Notes under the pieces: generated by a model | The model's database searches: none | Seen by the model: the letters and a program-made list of their open reading frames with translations, nothing else | What the model was told of the DNA's origin: nothing | Shown here: positions 53,133-62,424 of the stretch, piece by piece | Numbering within the stretch: position 1 is the stretch's first letter | How the letters are laid out: every line of letters starts with the position of its first letter | Translations under genes and position numbers: made by a program | Assembly (NCBI RefSeq): GCF_026427355.1 | Contig: NZ_CP102665.1 | Span: 124,001 to 188,000, forward strand | Length of the DNA stretch: 64,000 bases | Direction: 5' to 3' | From: Sphingobium sp. JS3065 | GTDB taxonomy: Bacteria > Pseudomonadota > Alphaproteobacteria > Sphingomonadales > Sphingomonadaceae

Positions 53133-55328
53133 GTGAAGACATTACGCTTTCATTATATGGCTGCGGTAACGGCGATAGCGATTTACCAGATGGCTTCGCT
53201 GGCCCATGCGCAAAACACGAGTGGCGCTGACAACGCGACAATAGGCGACATCATCGTCACGGCCCAGAAGCGCGAGGAACGACTTCAGGACGTTCCGATA
53301 TCGATCAATGCGATAACTGCAAGCGACGCGCTGGAAGCAGGGATCAAGACGACAACGGACCTTTCCATCGCCGCGCCGGCCGTGAACATCGTCCGAATAA
53401 CGCAGGCGCCGATCGTGTATATCCGCGGGGTAGGAACCGACAACGGCGCCGCCGGGGAAGAGGGGAGTAATCCCATCTATCTCGATGGTTTCTACAATCC
53501 TTCTATTGCAGGTTCCTATTTTTCGCTGAACAACATAGAGCGCATCGAAGTACTCAAGGGACCGCAAGGTACGCTCTTCGGCCGCAATTCGACCGGTGGC
53601 GCAATCAATGTCATCACCAGGATGCCGAGCCACACCGCCACCGCGAAACTGTCGTTGGGCTATGGCAATTATGATACGGTCGAAGCCAGCGCCTATGCTT
53701 CAGGTAGCCTTACGAGCACTATTGCGGCCGACATCGCGCTCTATTCGATCCAGCAGCACGACGGCTGGGGCAAGAACCTGGCTAACGGTCGCGACGTGTT
53801 CCGACAGAATGAAAAGGCGGTCCGCACCAAGTTTCTGATCGAGCCGTCGACTAGCACGAGAATCACGATTGCTGGCGATTATTCGGTCAACCGTTCGGAT
53901 ACGGGCATTCCATGGCAGTCCATTCCTGGCGCCTTCACGCCTGTAGTGCTGCAGGGTTATTCCGGCACCCCCTATGTCATCACGAACAATTTGCAGCCCA
54001 AGAACAATGTCTGGCAATGGGGTATCAACGGCAGGATCGAACAGTCGTTGGGAGGTCTCGAACTGGTAAGCATGACCAGTTACCGCAAGTTGCGTGCGGA
54101 CTATGAATTCGATCAGGACGCCAGTGGTTTTTCCCTCGTCAACGCATTTTTCCATTCCGGGACCAGAAGTTTCACGCAGGAATTGCAACTTCAGTCGTCC
54201 TCGACCAGTCCGATCCAGTGGATCGTCGGCGCTTTCTATCTGAACACCACCACCGATGCCGACCCGCTGTTGCTGACAGGCGCTGCCTTTGCCCGCGTCG
54301 GCTTTAGTGACGAGCGGTTCGGGTCAGTCGCGACAAAGTCGCTTGCCGGATATGCGCAGGCGACGATCCCGCTGGGTGAGAAGACCGATATCACCGCAGG
54401 CATTCGCTATACACATGACAAGAAATCCGCCAGATTCGAGGAGAATTTCGGTAATGGCGTGTCGATCGACTGGCCGGACAAGCACGGAAGCTGGTCCGAG
54501 TTGACCTGGCGCGGGGCCGTCAGCCACAGATTTTCCGAGGTGATCAATGTCTTTGCCAGCGTGAGCAAGGGTTATAAATCGGGCCAGATTTCGATCGTCA
54601 ATCCGGCAAATGACATCATCGACCCGGAGACACTGATCGCTTATGAGGCGGGTTTCAAGAGCGACCTCTTCGATCGGCACGTCCGGCTGAACGCATCGGT
54701 TTTTCACTATCGATACAAAGATATCCAGTTGCAGACGATCATTCAGGGAACCCAGTTCCTGCTCAACGCTGCCAAAGCCCAGGTCACGGGGCTGGACACC
54801 GACCTGATCGTCAGTCCCAGTTCACGTCTCTCGATCACCGCGAGCGGATCCTATCTGTTCAAGCATGAATATACCGACTTTCCCAATGCACCGGGCAAGG
54901 TGCGCTATCCCTTGCCACCGTTGTGTAATCCGGCCATTCCGGTAACCGGACCTTGCGGTGGCAACTCGACGGTGACCATTGCCAATGCCGCTGGAAACAA
55001 AATGATCCGATCACCCCGTTTCCAGGGATCGATCAATGCATCCTATGAAATTCCGCTGGACGACAATTCCCTCACCATCGGCGGCACTGCCGTCTACAAC
55101 AGCGGTTTCTTCTGGGAACCGGACAATCGAATCCGGCAGGAACGATATACAATCCTGAACGGTAATCTGACCTATAAATTCGCTGACGACAGTATGCGGC
55201 TGCGTTTCTGGGGCCGCAACCTGACAAACAAACATTATGCGATCTTCTTCAGTTCTTCCGTGTCGGACTCTGCATCTCCTGCAGCGCCGCGAACATACGG
55301 CCTGACCTTTGAGGCGGCTATCAAATAA
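53133..55328 (+). CDS. TonB-dependent outer-membrane receptor
   Basis: 731 residues from GTG 53133, with GGGAG eight bases upstream. Signal peptide MKTLRFHYMAAVTAIAIYQM, cleaved near SLAHAQ; TonB box-like GDIIVTAQKR; plug with GPQGTLFGRNSTGG; C terminus GLTFEAAIK. FFWEPDNR links it to 30367 and 44241. TATAAT at 53114-53119 is so close that it would give a leader of only about seven bases, cutting off the ribosome site, so I do not call it the promoter. It is followed by a terminator. Confidence 0.95.
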   Translation: MKTLRFHYMAAVTAIAIYQMASLAHAQNTSGADNATIGDIIVTAQKREERLQDVPISINAITASDALEAGIKTTTDLSIAAPAVNIVRITQAPIVYIRGVGTDNGAAGEEGSNPIYLDGFYNPSIAGSYFSLNNIERIEVLKGPQGTLFGRNSTGGAINVITRMPSHTATAKLSLGYGNYDTVEASAYASGSLTSTIAADIALYSIQQHDGWGKNLANGRDVFRQNEKAVRTKFLIEPSTSTRITIAGDYSVNRSDTGIPWQSIPGAFTPVVLQGYSGTPYVITNNLQPKNNVWQWGINGRIEQSLGGLELVSMTSYRKLRADYEFDQDASGFSLVNAFFHSGTRSFTQELQLQSSSTSPIQWIVGAFYLNTTTDADPLLLTGAAFARVGFSDERFGSVATKSLAGYAQATIPLGEKTDITAGIRYTHDKKSARFEENFGNGVSIDWPDKHGSWSELTWRGAVSHRFSEVINVFASVSKGYKSGQISIVNPANDIIDPETLIAYEAGFKSDLFDRHVRLNASVFHYRYKDIQLQTIIQGTQFLLNAAKAQVTGLDTDLIVSPSSRLSITASGSYLFKHEYTDFPNAPGKVRYPLPPLCNPAIPVTGPCGGNSTVTIANAAGNKMIRSPRFQGSINASYEIPLDDNSLTIGGTAVYNSGFFWEPDNRIRQERYTILNGNLTYKFADDSMRLRFWGRNLTNKHYAIFFSSSVSDSASPAAPRTYGLTFEAAIK

Positions 55329-55334
55329 GGGATT

Positions 55335-55373
55335 GGAAAGGTTTCCGGTTGTATGCGGATCGGAAACCTTTCC
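55335..55373 (+). terminator. intrinsic terminator after the fourth TonB receptor
   Basis: GGAAAGGTTTCCG (55335-55347) pairs with CGGAAACCTTTCC (55361-55373) across a 13-base loop, then GTTTCCTTATTTG follows. The stem is perfect, the loop rather long. Confidence 0.8.
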
Positions 55374-55438
55374 GTTTCCTTATTTGTTCGTGATCGTGCG
55401 GTCTGGCGATCGACGGGACCGATCAGACCGGATCGGTC

Positions 55439-56620
55439 CTACAGACGGCGGCGGGACTGATAGTGGCGGACACGCACCAGTCGTTCCTCACTGCGTTTCT
55501 CCACGCTGAGACGATGGGTCGAGGAGGGCAGGGCGGCCGTCAAGTCCGCCCGCTTCACGCGCCGGACTGTCGGAAGGCCCACTTCCGAGGCTTCATTCCA
55601 TCGCCACATCATCGCGCCCCGGGTCCATCCGCCGGTTTCCAGCCAGTTCGCGACGCCCGGATCGTCGACCGACACCACTATGCGCACCTTGCCGTCGGGA
55701 TCGACGTGAAGCTGGTCGCCGTTGCGCGCGGAAAATCGGGATACAATATCGATCCCGGCGAAAAAGGGATCGACAAGTTGCACGCTCCAGTAGTTCACCG
55801 TGTGCGGCATGTCGCTTTCCAGAATCAGAACCTCGTCCTCGTCAAATTCGAAGGCGCTCTGGAAATAGACCTGCTTGGCGATACCCCCGAAACCGCGCCA
55901 GGCTTCACCGGCAAATGCGTTGACCAGCCCTTCGTCGAGCAATTTCCTGACGCATCCGATCAGGAAGGTATTTTGCCTTTCGACATGTCGATGGAGCATG
56001 CGCATCCTGTCCATCGGGGTCGGGGCGGCGATGTCGCCCGGTGCAGGCGTGTCGAGACGTTCGATAGTCCAGACTCCGTCGCGCTGATCGGCGCGGGACG
56101 TCACCTGGCGCGCGATGACCGATGTGGCGTCTTCGGGGATGTCGAAACGCGGCTCCGCGCCTGTGTCCGCCACCCCCCCGAGCCGGATGGAGAACCGACT
56201 GCCTTCCCCGCCCAGCGCTGTCAGGTCGATTTCGCCCAACGTGGCGCCATGGACTTCACCGGTATTCGTTCCGCCCTTGCGGAACATCAGGGATGCGACG
56301 CTTTCATCGCCGAGAATTCCACTGACGCGATAGGAGCCGCGAGCATCGATCGGCGCAAAGCGGTAGATCGTATCATGGTTCGGCACGCCCCATGGAAACA
56401 GATATCCGGTGTGCGGAACCCAGTCGGGCGCATGGTCTCGTGTCGCGAACAGTTGCACATAGCCCTGCGCCACGAGGTTGAGCACGTGGACGTGATAGGC
56501 ATCGCGCAAAGCGGGCGGGGGATAGCCCAGCGCAGCGGCGGAGGCGTCAGCCACCTTGAAGATGTCGGCGAGGCTGTCGGCAACGCTGCCGGTCGCGGGC
56601 ATATTTATCTCAGGGTTCAC
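55439..56620 (-). CDS. DUF1214-like protein
   Basis: 393 residues. GVPNHDTIYRFAPIDARGSY and, near the end, FSARNGDQLHVDPDGKVRIV with GVANWLETGGW resemble DUF1254/DUF1214 proteins, which have beta-rich folds and no proven common reaction. Start is a GTG at 56620 that overlaps the stop of the SDR (GTGA) and has GGAGG about eight to ten bases upstream; ATG 56602 is the weaker alternative. An open frame reaching 57040 overlaps the SDR and is not coding. Co-translation with the SDR suggests they act on the same substrate. Confidence 0.75.
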   Translation of the reverse strand: MNPEINMPATGSVADSLADIFKVADASAAALGYPPPALRDAYHVHVLNLVAQGYVQLFATRDHAPDWVPHTGYLFPWGVPNHDTIYRFAPIDARGSYRVSGILGDESVASLMFRKGGTNTGEVHGATLGEIDLTALGGEGSRFSIRLGGVADTGAEPRFDIPEDATSVIARQVTSRADQRDGVWTIERLDTPAPGDIAAPTPMDRMRMLHRHVERQNTFLIGCVRKLLDEGLVNAFAGEAWRGFGGIAKQVYFQSAFEFDEDEVLILESDMPHTVNYWSVQLVDPFFAGIDIVSRFSARNGDQLHVDPDGKVRIVVSVDDPGVANWLETGGWTRGAMMWRWNEASEVGLPTVRRVKRADLTAALPSSTHRLSVEKRSEERLVRVRHYQSRRRL

Positions 56621-57387
56621 AGGGAGAAACCTCCATCGATGGGAAGATTGATGCCGGTAACGTAGCTGGCTTCGTCCGATACCAGCCACAAAAGTCCTTG
56701 CGCGAGTTCTTCGGCGCCGCCGATACGCCCCATGGGTATTGCCGCTGCAAGCTGTTCTTCGCCCAGTTGTGCTACCGTGCCCCGGCGTAGCATGTCGGTC
56801 ATGATCGCGCCGGGTGCGAGGCAATTGACCCGGATCAGGTCTGGCGCATGTTCGAGCGCGGCTACCCGCGTGAGGCCGAGAAGCCCATGTTTGCTGGCGA
56901 CATAGGCCGTCATGCCCTTCATCGCTCGGGTTGCGCTGGCGGACGTGGTGTTGACGATCGCGCCGCCGGTGCCCTGTGCGAGCATGACCCGCAATTGCTG
57001 TTGCATCGCCACGAAAATCCCGCGGAGATTGACCGAGCAAATGGCATCGAAACTGTCCAGTGGCAGATCGATCAGCCTGTCGCGCGCGGAATTGTCGCCC
57101 GCATTGTTGACGGCTATGTCCAGCCCGCCAAGCTGATCGACGGCGCTCTGGATACCGGCGACGATCGATCCGGGGTCGGTGAGGTCGATCGGCGCGACGC
57201 CTGCCCGCCCGCCTTGCAAGCCTATCTCCGCAGCAAGTTGCTCAAGCGCGGCGATATCGCGGGAGCACAGGATCACATGAGCGCCGGCGCGCGCCATGAT
57301 TCTGGCGCATTCGGCCCCGATCCCGCGGCTGGCCCCGACGAGGATCGCGCGCTTTCCGACCAGCCTGCCTGCGATCGATCCTGCCAT
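56617..57387 (-). CDS. SDR family oxidoreductase
   Basis: 256 residues. VGASRGIGAECARIM binds cofactor, NNAG follows, NTTSASATRAM holds the Ser, YVASKHGLLGLT the Tyr and Lys, and IDGG ends the fold. It would act on a ring alcohol or ketone. ATG 57387 has GGAGAG about six bases upstream; the ATG at 57390 is too close to it. The stop overlaps the start of the DUF1214-like gene. It is divergent from the sulfotransferase at 57625 across 237 bases. Confidence 0.9.
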   Translation of the reverse strand: MAGSIAGRLVGKRAILVGASRGIGAECARIMARAGAHVILCSRDIAALEQLAAEIGLQGGRAGVAPIDLTDPGSIVAGIQSAVDQLGGLDIAVNNAGDNSARDRLIDLPLDSFDAICSVNLRGIFVAMQQQLRVMLAQGTGGAIVNTTSASATRAMKGMTAYVASKHGLLGLTRVAALEHAPDLIRVNCLAPGAIMTDMLRRGTVAQLGEEQLAAAIPMGRIGGAEELAQGLLWLVSDEASYVTGINLPIDGGFSL

Positions 57388-57624
57388 CATGCTCTCCAAA
57401 TGTTGATCGAGTGCCTCTGTTCCTCGCCTCGTCACCATGTCCCCGATGCGGACCGGTCGGCTTTTCCGGCAATGTCCTGAATGCACGGTTCGGTACGGCG
57501 TGATCGTCGTCAACGCCAAATGCCGCTATCCCGGCGCGCCAGAAATCTGCACCGCCAGTTGAAGCAAGCGCGATGATGCAAAAGGGGCTGTTGCAAGGGG
57601 ATGTCGACAGCCAAGGAGGCCCGG

Positions 57625-58776
57625 ATGTCAGCACTGTTCGATGCCAAGGAATTGCAGGATGTGTCGCTCCAGATGGCGGGAGCCGGGCGTTTCCAGGACA
57701 TGCGGTTCCAGGACGGGTTCGAACGGCTTATCGCTTCGGTCAATCAGGAAGCCCGGATCGGCGACGCGGCGGCGCTGCGCGAACGCTATTTGCGGCTTCT
57801 GTCCAACCGGTTGAGGTTTGAGCGCGACCTATCGGCTGAGCCAGGCATCCTCGAAGAGCGGCTGGCTCCTCCGCTAGTCATTATCGGCCTGCCCCGGGTG
57901 GGTTCGACCAAGTTGCAAAGGCTGCTGGGGGCAAGCGGCGATTTTCAGGATCTGTTGTTCTGGCAGACCTTCAACGCCGGCCCGGCGAACAGGGGAGAGG
58001 GGCCGGAGGCCCGCATTGCCGATGCGATGCGGTTCCTGCGATGGCGATCGGCGGCCAATCCGAAGGTGGATGCGGCTCATCATCTGGCGGCCACGGCACC
58101 GGAAGAGGAAATGTACCTGAAGGAATTGTCCTTCACGATCAGTTGGCCAATGGCTTATCTGAATGTTCCCTCCTTTATCGATTGGCTGCGCGGCGCCGAT
58201 CACGACTATGTCTTTGAAGAATTGCGCCGCCTCCTCCAATATCATCAGTGGCAATTCCATCGCGGGGGCAAGCGGCCCTATATTCTGAAGGCGCCGCCCA
58301 ATCTGGGTTTCGAGGAAGAGATCAGTCGCCATTTTCCGGATGCGCGCTTCATCATGCTGCACAGGGACCCGGTCGACGTCATTCCTTCGCTCGGCGCCTT
58401 GTCCGCGCAGGTTCGGTGCCTGTACAGCGCTGGCGAACCCGATGTTGCATCCGTCACCCGCTGGTGGTTCGATGAGTTCGACATGGCGATGCAACGGCAT
58501 CTTCGCTGGCGGGACCGGAAGCCGCAAAGCGCTGTCCTCGATGTTGGCTATCAGGAATTGCTTCAGGATGACCTGGGCGTCGTGCGGCGAATATATGCGT
58601 TCCTTGGTATGGAACTGGGAGAGCAGCACTGCGTCACGCTCATGCGCGCTTCCAGCAGCAACCAGCAACATGCCCAGGGGCGGCATGAATATTCCCTTGC
58701 CACCGGCGGGGTTGGCAGGGACGAAATCGCGGAGGCGTTCAGCGTTTATTCGCAGCGATTTGCCGACTATCTTTAG
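57625..58776 (+). CDS. sulfotransferase-fold protein
   Basis: 383 residues. PLVIIGLPRVGSTKLQRLL (about 83-101) is the PAPS 5'-phosphosulfate loop and FIMLHRDPVDVIPSL the 3'-phosphate loop, so the PAPS site looks complete. It would sulfate a hydroxyl. ATG 57625 has AAGGAGG five bases upstream; ATG 57601 is weaker. It is odd in a catabolic region, since sulfation usually blocks groups rather than activates them; it may detoxify a phenol or steroid. Convergent with the CoA-transferase at 58899. Confidence 0.85.
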   Translation: MSALFDAKELQDVSLQMAGAGRFQDMRFQDGFERLIASVNQEARIGDAAALRERYLRLLSNRLRFERDLSAEPGILEERLAPPLVIIGLPRVGSTKLQRLLGASGDFQDLLFWQTFNAGPANRGEGPEARIADAMRFLRWRSAANPKVDAAHHLAATAPEEEMYLKELSFTISWPMAYLNVPSFIDWLRGADHDYVFEELRRLLQYHQWQFHRGGKRPYILKAPPNLGFEEEISRHFPDARFIMLHRDPVDVIPSLGALSAQVRCLYSAGEPDVASVTRWWFDEFDMAMQRHLRWRDRKPQSAVLDVGYQELLQDDLGVVRRIYAFLGMELGEQHCVTLMRASSSNQQHAQGRHEYSLATGGVGRDEIAEAFSVYSQRFADYL

Positions 58777-58898
58777 CCATTGCCGTCATGGCGTCGGCGG
58801 CATTTTCGCGAACATGCCCCTTCGCCTGGACAGGATGTAGCGTCCGTTTCGCGGGGAGGGCAGGCGAGGGGGTCGCCCCGCGCGCCCCTTCCCAGCCC

Positions 58899-61067
58899 TT
58901 AACCGTCGATTTTCAGGTCCTTCACCAGAAAGGCATTGGCTTCGCCCCGCACCGGGACATGGCTGGTCGCGCGGATATCATGCCCGTCGATCACAAAGCC
59001 GTGGCCGATGCCGTGAACATTGCGCAGGGGCCCCCGGTCCCCGGCATAGTTGAGCCCCATGGCCTGCCGCGCCTGGCTGGCGACAATGGGGCGCCCTTGC
59101 GTGTCGACCGGGCTGACCGCATCGATGCCCGTGCTTTTCAGGCGCTTCAACAGGTCGTGGGTTTCGATGGAAGCGATCTTGGCCGCGATTTGCTCCATAA
59201 CGGGCTGTGACCAGTCATTCGGATCGCCAAGGTCGAACATCTCTGCCAGTGCCCGCTTTTCGCCGGCGGTTCGGGCCGCAAGAGCGACCCAGCCGTCGCT
59301 GGTCCGGTAGACATGTTCGTTGGCGGTGTAGCCCCGGCGGTCCTTCATGAGTTCCACCGGGCCGACAAGCGAGCCGTCGGGCGCGAACACGATGTCCGAC
59401 ATGATCATCCAGGGCGAGTTGAGGAGCGGCACTTCCATGGCGGCGCCGCGACCCGTGCGTTCCCGGAAGACCAGCGCGAGGAGAATGGCTATTTCGCCCA
59501 GCAAACCGCCGACGGTGTCGATCGGCATCGTGCGGGTCAGTGCGGGGAGGTTGTCGGTACCGCCCGCGCGCAGTTCCAGACCGCTCAATGCCTGCATCAT
59601 AGGATCGAATGCGGGTAGGTCGGACATGGGGCCGGTGGACCCGAAGCCGGAATTGAACAGCACGATCTTTGCCGGATCGGCATCCAGCAGAGTTGCGCCG
59701 TCAATGCCCATGCGTTCCGCCACGCCGACCTTGAAATTGCTGCACACGATATCGGCGCTTTCGATCAGGCGCTGCGCCATGACCCGGCCCTGATCGGCCT
59801 TCATGTCGATCGTGACGGAACGCATGCCCCGGTTGGCGGCGGCGAAGAATTTGGCCGATCCGCGCATCGGATCGCCCTTCTCATTCTCGACCTTGAAAGT
59901 TTCGGCTCCCAGGTCCCGGAGGTGCAGGCTTGCCGTCGGTCCCGCGACATAGGCCCCGAAATTGACTGCGCGAACACCCGCGAGAGGTTTTTCGCCTGAA
60001 TGTCCGTCCCGGTCCCTGCGCTCGCCCTTCGTCGCTGCGGGAGCGAAGCGGATCAGCAGGCCTGGCTGTCGAAATCCTCCTTCATATTCGCGGATGATCC
60101 CGTTGTGCTGCACCTGGGGCAGGCGCGTAGCCTGTTCATAGGACAGCACCGGGCCGGCGACGATCTTTTCTCGGCCCAACGCTGCCAGCAGGTCGTCGCT
60201 GCTCCACCGGGTGATATGTTCCGAAATGAGAGGTATGTCGCCGAAATACTGGTCGTCCGGCAACGATGGATCGGGCAGGCCGGGGTCTGACGGATCGAGA
60301 TCGGCTTCGATTCCCAGCACCTTGTAAAGACGGTATTTAGCACCCAGCGATCCCAACACGACATGGACGAAATTTCCATCGCTGCAACGCGCGATGATGG
60401 GGCGCGCGGCGCGGGGGATATTGAAGCTGAACCAAAGGGGTTCCTCGTCCGCCCAGGACCATAGCGGAGAGAATGTCGTAAGGGCGCTTTCGACGAGGCC
60501 CACCCTGACCGATGCGACCTTGCCGTGGCGTTCCCGCATGAATAGCGCGGTGCCGATGGCGACCAGCGCCTGAAGGCAACCACCAAGGCCGGATGTCGAA
60601 TATCCCAGCATCGCTGGTTCTTCGAGGCCGGTTTCGTACATCATGCCGCTGATCGCCTGGATCAGCAGGTCCGACGAAGGCGCCGCTGACCCTTCGTCCA
60701 GCGACAGCCCTTCATCGCTGAGACCGGGTTGGATTTCGGCCAGGATGTAATTGCGAGGTTGTTGCGAAACCGGTACTTCGGGCGGTTGGAGACCCGCCAG
60801 TCGCTCACCTCCGACAAGGACGATGTCCGCCGATGCCAGCGCGGCGGAAATTCGGTCCGGCGTTGCCCGTTCGACTTCAGACAGGGCGCTACGCCAGGCG
60901 CGATATGCCGGGTAGATATCGTAAAAGGGATCGCCCTGCTCGGGTTCCAGACGCACGACCCTGGCGCCGCAGTCGGCGAGGAATTTGGCGGTCAGTGCTG
61001 CGGCGTGCCCAAAGCCCAGGTCGACGACTTCTATCCCATGAAGCGGCAGTTCCTGTTCGTGCTGCAT
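58899..61067 (-). CDS. double-length class III (CaiB/BaiF) CoA-transferase
   Basis: 722 residues in two CaiB/BaiF copies: residues about 8-350 (LHGIEVVDLGFGHAAALTAK, SSDLLIQAISGMMYE) and about 372-722 (LAGVRAVNFGAYVAGPTASL, LPAFDPMMQALSGLELRAGG). Each copy retains the D-x-x-x-QA motif. It is a clear relative of the protein at 40343 and similarly probably shuttles CoA between pathway acids. AGGA precedes ATG 61067. It is divergent from the ring-cleavage genes at 61321, so the CoA and ring-cleavage branches may share a control region. Confidence 0.93.
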   Translation of the reverse strand: MQHEQELPLHGIEVVDLGFGHAAALTAKFLADCGARVVRLEPEQGDPFYDIYPAYRAWRSALSEVERATPDRISAALASADIVLVGGERLAGLQPPEVPVSQQPRNYILAEIQPGLSDEGLSLDEGSAAPSSDLLIQAISGMMYETGLEEPAMLGYSTSGLGGCLQALVAIGTALFMRERHGKVASVRVGLVESALTTFSPLWSWADEEPLWFSFNIPRAARPIIARCSDGNFVHVVLGSLGAKYRLYKVLGIEADLDPSDPGLPDPSLPDDQYFGDIPLISEHITRWSSDDLLAALGREKIVAGPVLSYEQATRLPQVQHNGIIREYEGGFRQPGLLIRFAPAATKGERRDRDGHSGEKPLAGVRAVNFGAYVAGPTASLHLRDLGAETFKVENEKGDPMRGSAKFFAAANRGMRSVTIDMKADQGRVMAQRLIESADIVCSNFKVGVAERMGIDGATLLDADPAKIVLFNSGFGSTGPMSDLPAFDPMMQALSGLELRAGGTDNLPALTRTMPIDTVGGLLGEIAILLALVFRERTGRGAAMEVPLLNSPWMIMSDIVFAPDGSLVGPVELMKDRRGYTANEHVYRTSDGWVALAARTAGEKRALAEMFDLGDPNDWSQPVMEQIAAKIASIETHDLLKRLKSTGIDAVSPVDTQGRPIVASQARQAMGLNYAGDRGPLRNVHGIGHGFVIDGHDIRATSHVPVRGEANAFLVKDLKIDG

Positions 61068-61320
61068 ATGTTCATCCTGTTGACGGCGTCAGTGCATCTT
61101 CACTGAATTTGCAAGGACGCAACATAGGTGCCTGCGGGATCATAACTGTTCTCATATGGAAAGGACGATTTGACATTGCCGGGTGCCCGGCGGGAACAGC
61201 CGCCATGACCGGCGGCCTGCGGAACGCCCGCTCATCCATGTCAAGCAAGCCAAGCTTGCCCCGAACGCTTACCCAAAGCCCACGTGCAATTCGCCATCAG
61301 TCAGTCATGCAGGTATCCGA

Positions 61321-62424
61321 ATGATCATTGATTCACATGCCCATCTCGTGACTCCGCTTTCGCTTCTGGGGATCAGGGCGGGACTTGAGGTATCGGGGGG
61401 ACAGCACTCACTGAAATGGTTGCAGGCCATGCTGCCGCAGTCCGACCTCGATGCTGCCATGGAAAAGAACATCGCCACGATGGACGATGTCGGCACGGAC
61501 ATGCAGATCATCTCTCCGCGTCCGTTCACGCTCATGCACTCGCATAACCGTTTCGATGACGTTGATATGTGGATCCGGCTCCAGAACGACATCATCCATG
61601 CCAATGTGGAAAAATATCCCAAGCGCTTCCGTGGTATGGCCGCCTTGCCGCAGGTCAATGGCATGCCGATCGAGACGGCGTTCGCGGAACTAGATCGTTG
61701 CATCAACGAACTGGGCTTCGTTGGCATCCTCCTCAATCCCGACCCGAGCGAAGGGAAGGGCGATTCTCCGCACATTGGCGAGGAATATTGGTATCCGCTG
61801 TGGGAAAAGCTGGCCGAGATGGACGTGCCTGCCTTGATCCACAGCGCCGGATGCTGCGGCCGGGAAACCTATGACGAGCATTTCGCGACCGAAGAGAGCA
61901 TGGCGATCACCAAGCTGTCGCACACCGACATTTTCGAGCGGCATCCAGGACTGAAGATCATTGTTTCGCACGGCGGCGGCGCCATTCCTTACCAAATCGG
62001 CCGCTGGCGTTCGCACTGGCTCATGACGCAGGCTTCCGAAAACCCAGCCATCGCAGCCTTCTTCAAGGATCTTCAGGCGGCGGCAAAGGCTGGAAGGCCG
62101 CTTCCGCAGGCGCCCGACGAACTGGTGATCTTCGACGATGTGCTGAAGAAATTCTACTTCGACACGGATGTGCACGACCCTGAATCGATGAAGCTGCTGT
62201 TCGGGAAAGTCGGCGTGGATCGTTGCCTGTTCGGCACCGAACGGCCGGGCAGCGGTGGCGGGATCGACCTTAAGACGGGTCGTCCCATGGATGACCTGAA
62301 GTTCACGATCGACAATCTCGACACCCTGACCGACGAGGACCGGCGCAAGCTCTATCAGGACAATGCGCTCAAGGTGTTCACGCGGATTCCGCGGGAAATC
62401 GTGGAAGGACGTCTCGATGGCTGA
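61321..62424 (+). CDS. amidohydrolase-2 hydratase, LigJ (4-oxalomesaconate hydratase)-like
   Basis: 367 residues. His6 and His8 in DSHAHLV, His174 in ALIHSAG, His217 in IIVSHGGGAIPY and Glu307 in LFGTERPGSGGG are the expected metal and catalytic residues; the Glu in place of the usual Asp after GT is as in LigJ. It would hydrate 4-oxalomesaconate or a similar ring-cleavage product. It overlaps the dioxygenase gene by eight bases. AGG is a weak ribosome site before ATG 61321. Other members are decarboxylases, so the exact reaction is not certain. Confidence 0.85.
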   Translation: MIIDSHAHLVTPLSLLGIRAGLEVSGGQHSLKWLQAMLPQSDLDAAMEKNIATMDDVGTDMQIISPRPFTLMHSHNRFDDVDMWIRLQNDIIHANVEKYPKRFRGMAALPQVNGMPIETAFAELDRCINELGFVGILLNPDPSEGKGDSPHIGEEYWYPLWEKLAEMDVPALIHSAGCCGRETYDEHFATEESMAITKLSHTDIFERHPGLKIIVSHGGGAIPYQIGRWRSHWLMTQASENPAIAAFFKDLQAAAKAGRPLPQAPDELVIFDDVLKKFYFDTDVHDPESMKLLFGKVGVDRCLFGTERPGSGGGIDLKTGRPMDDLKFTIDNLDTLTDEDRRKLYQDNALKVFTRIPREIVEGRLDG

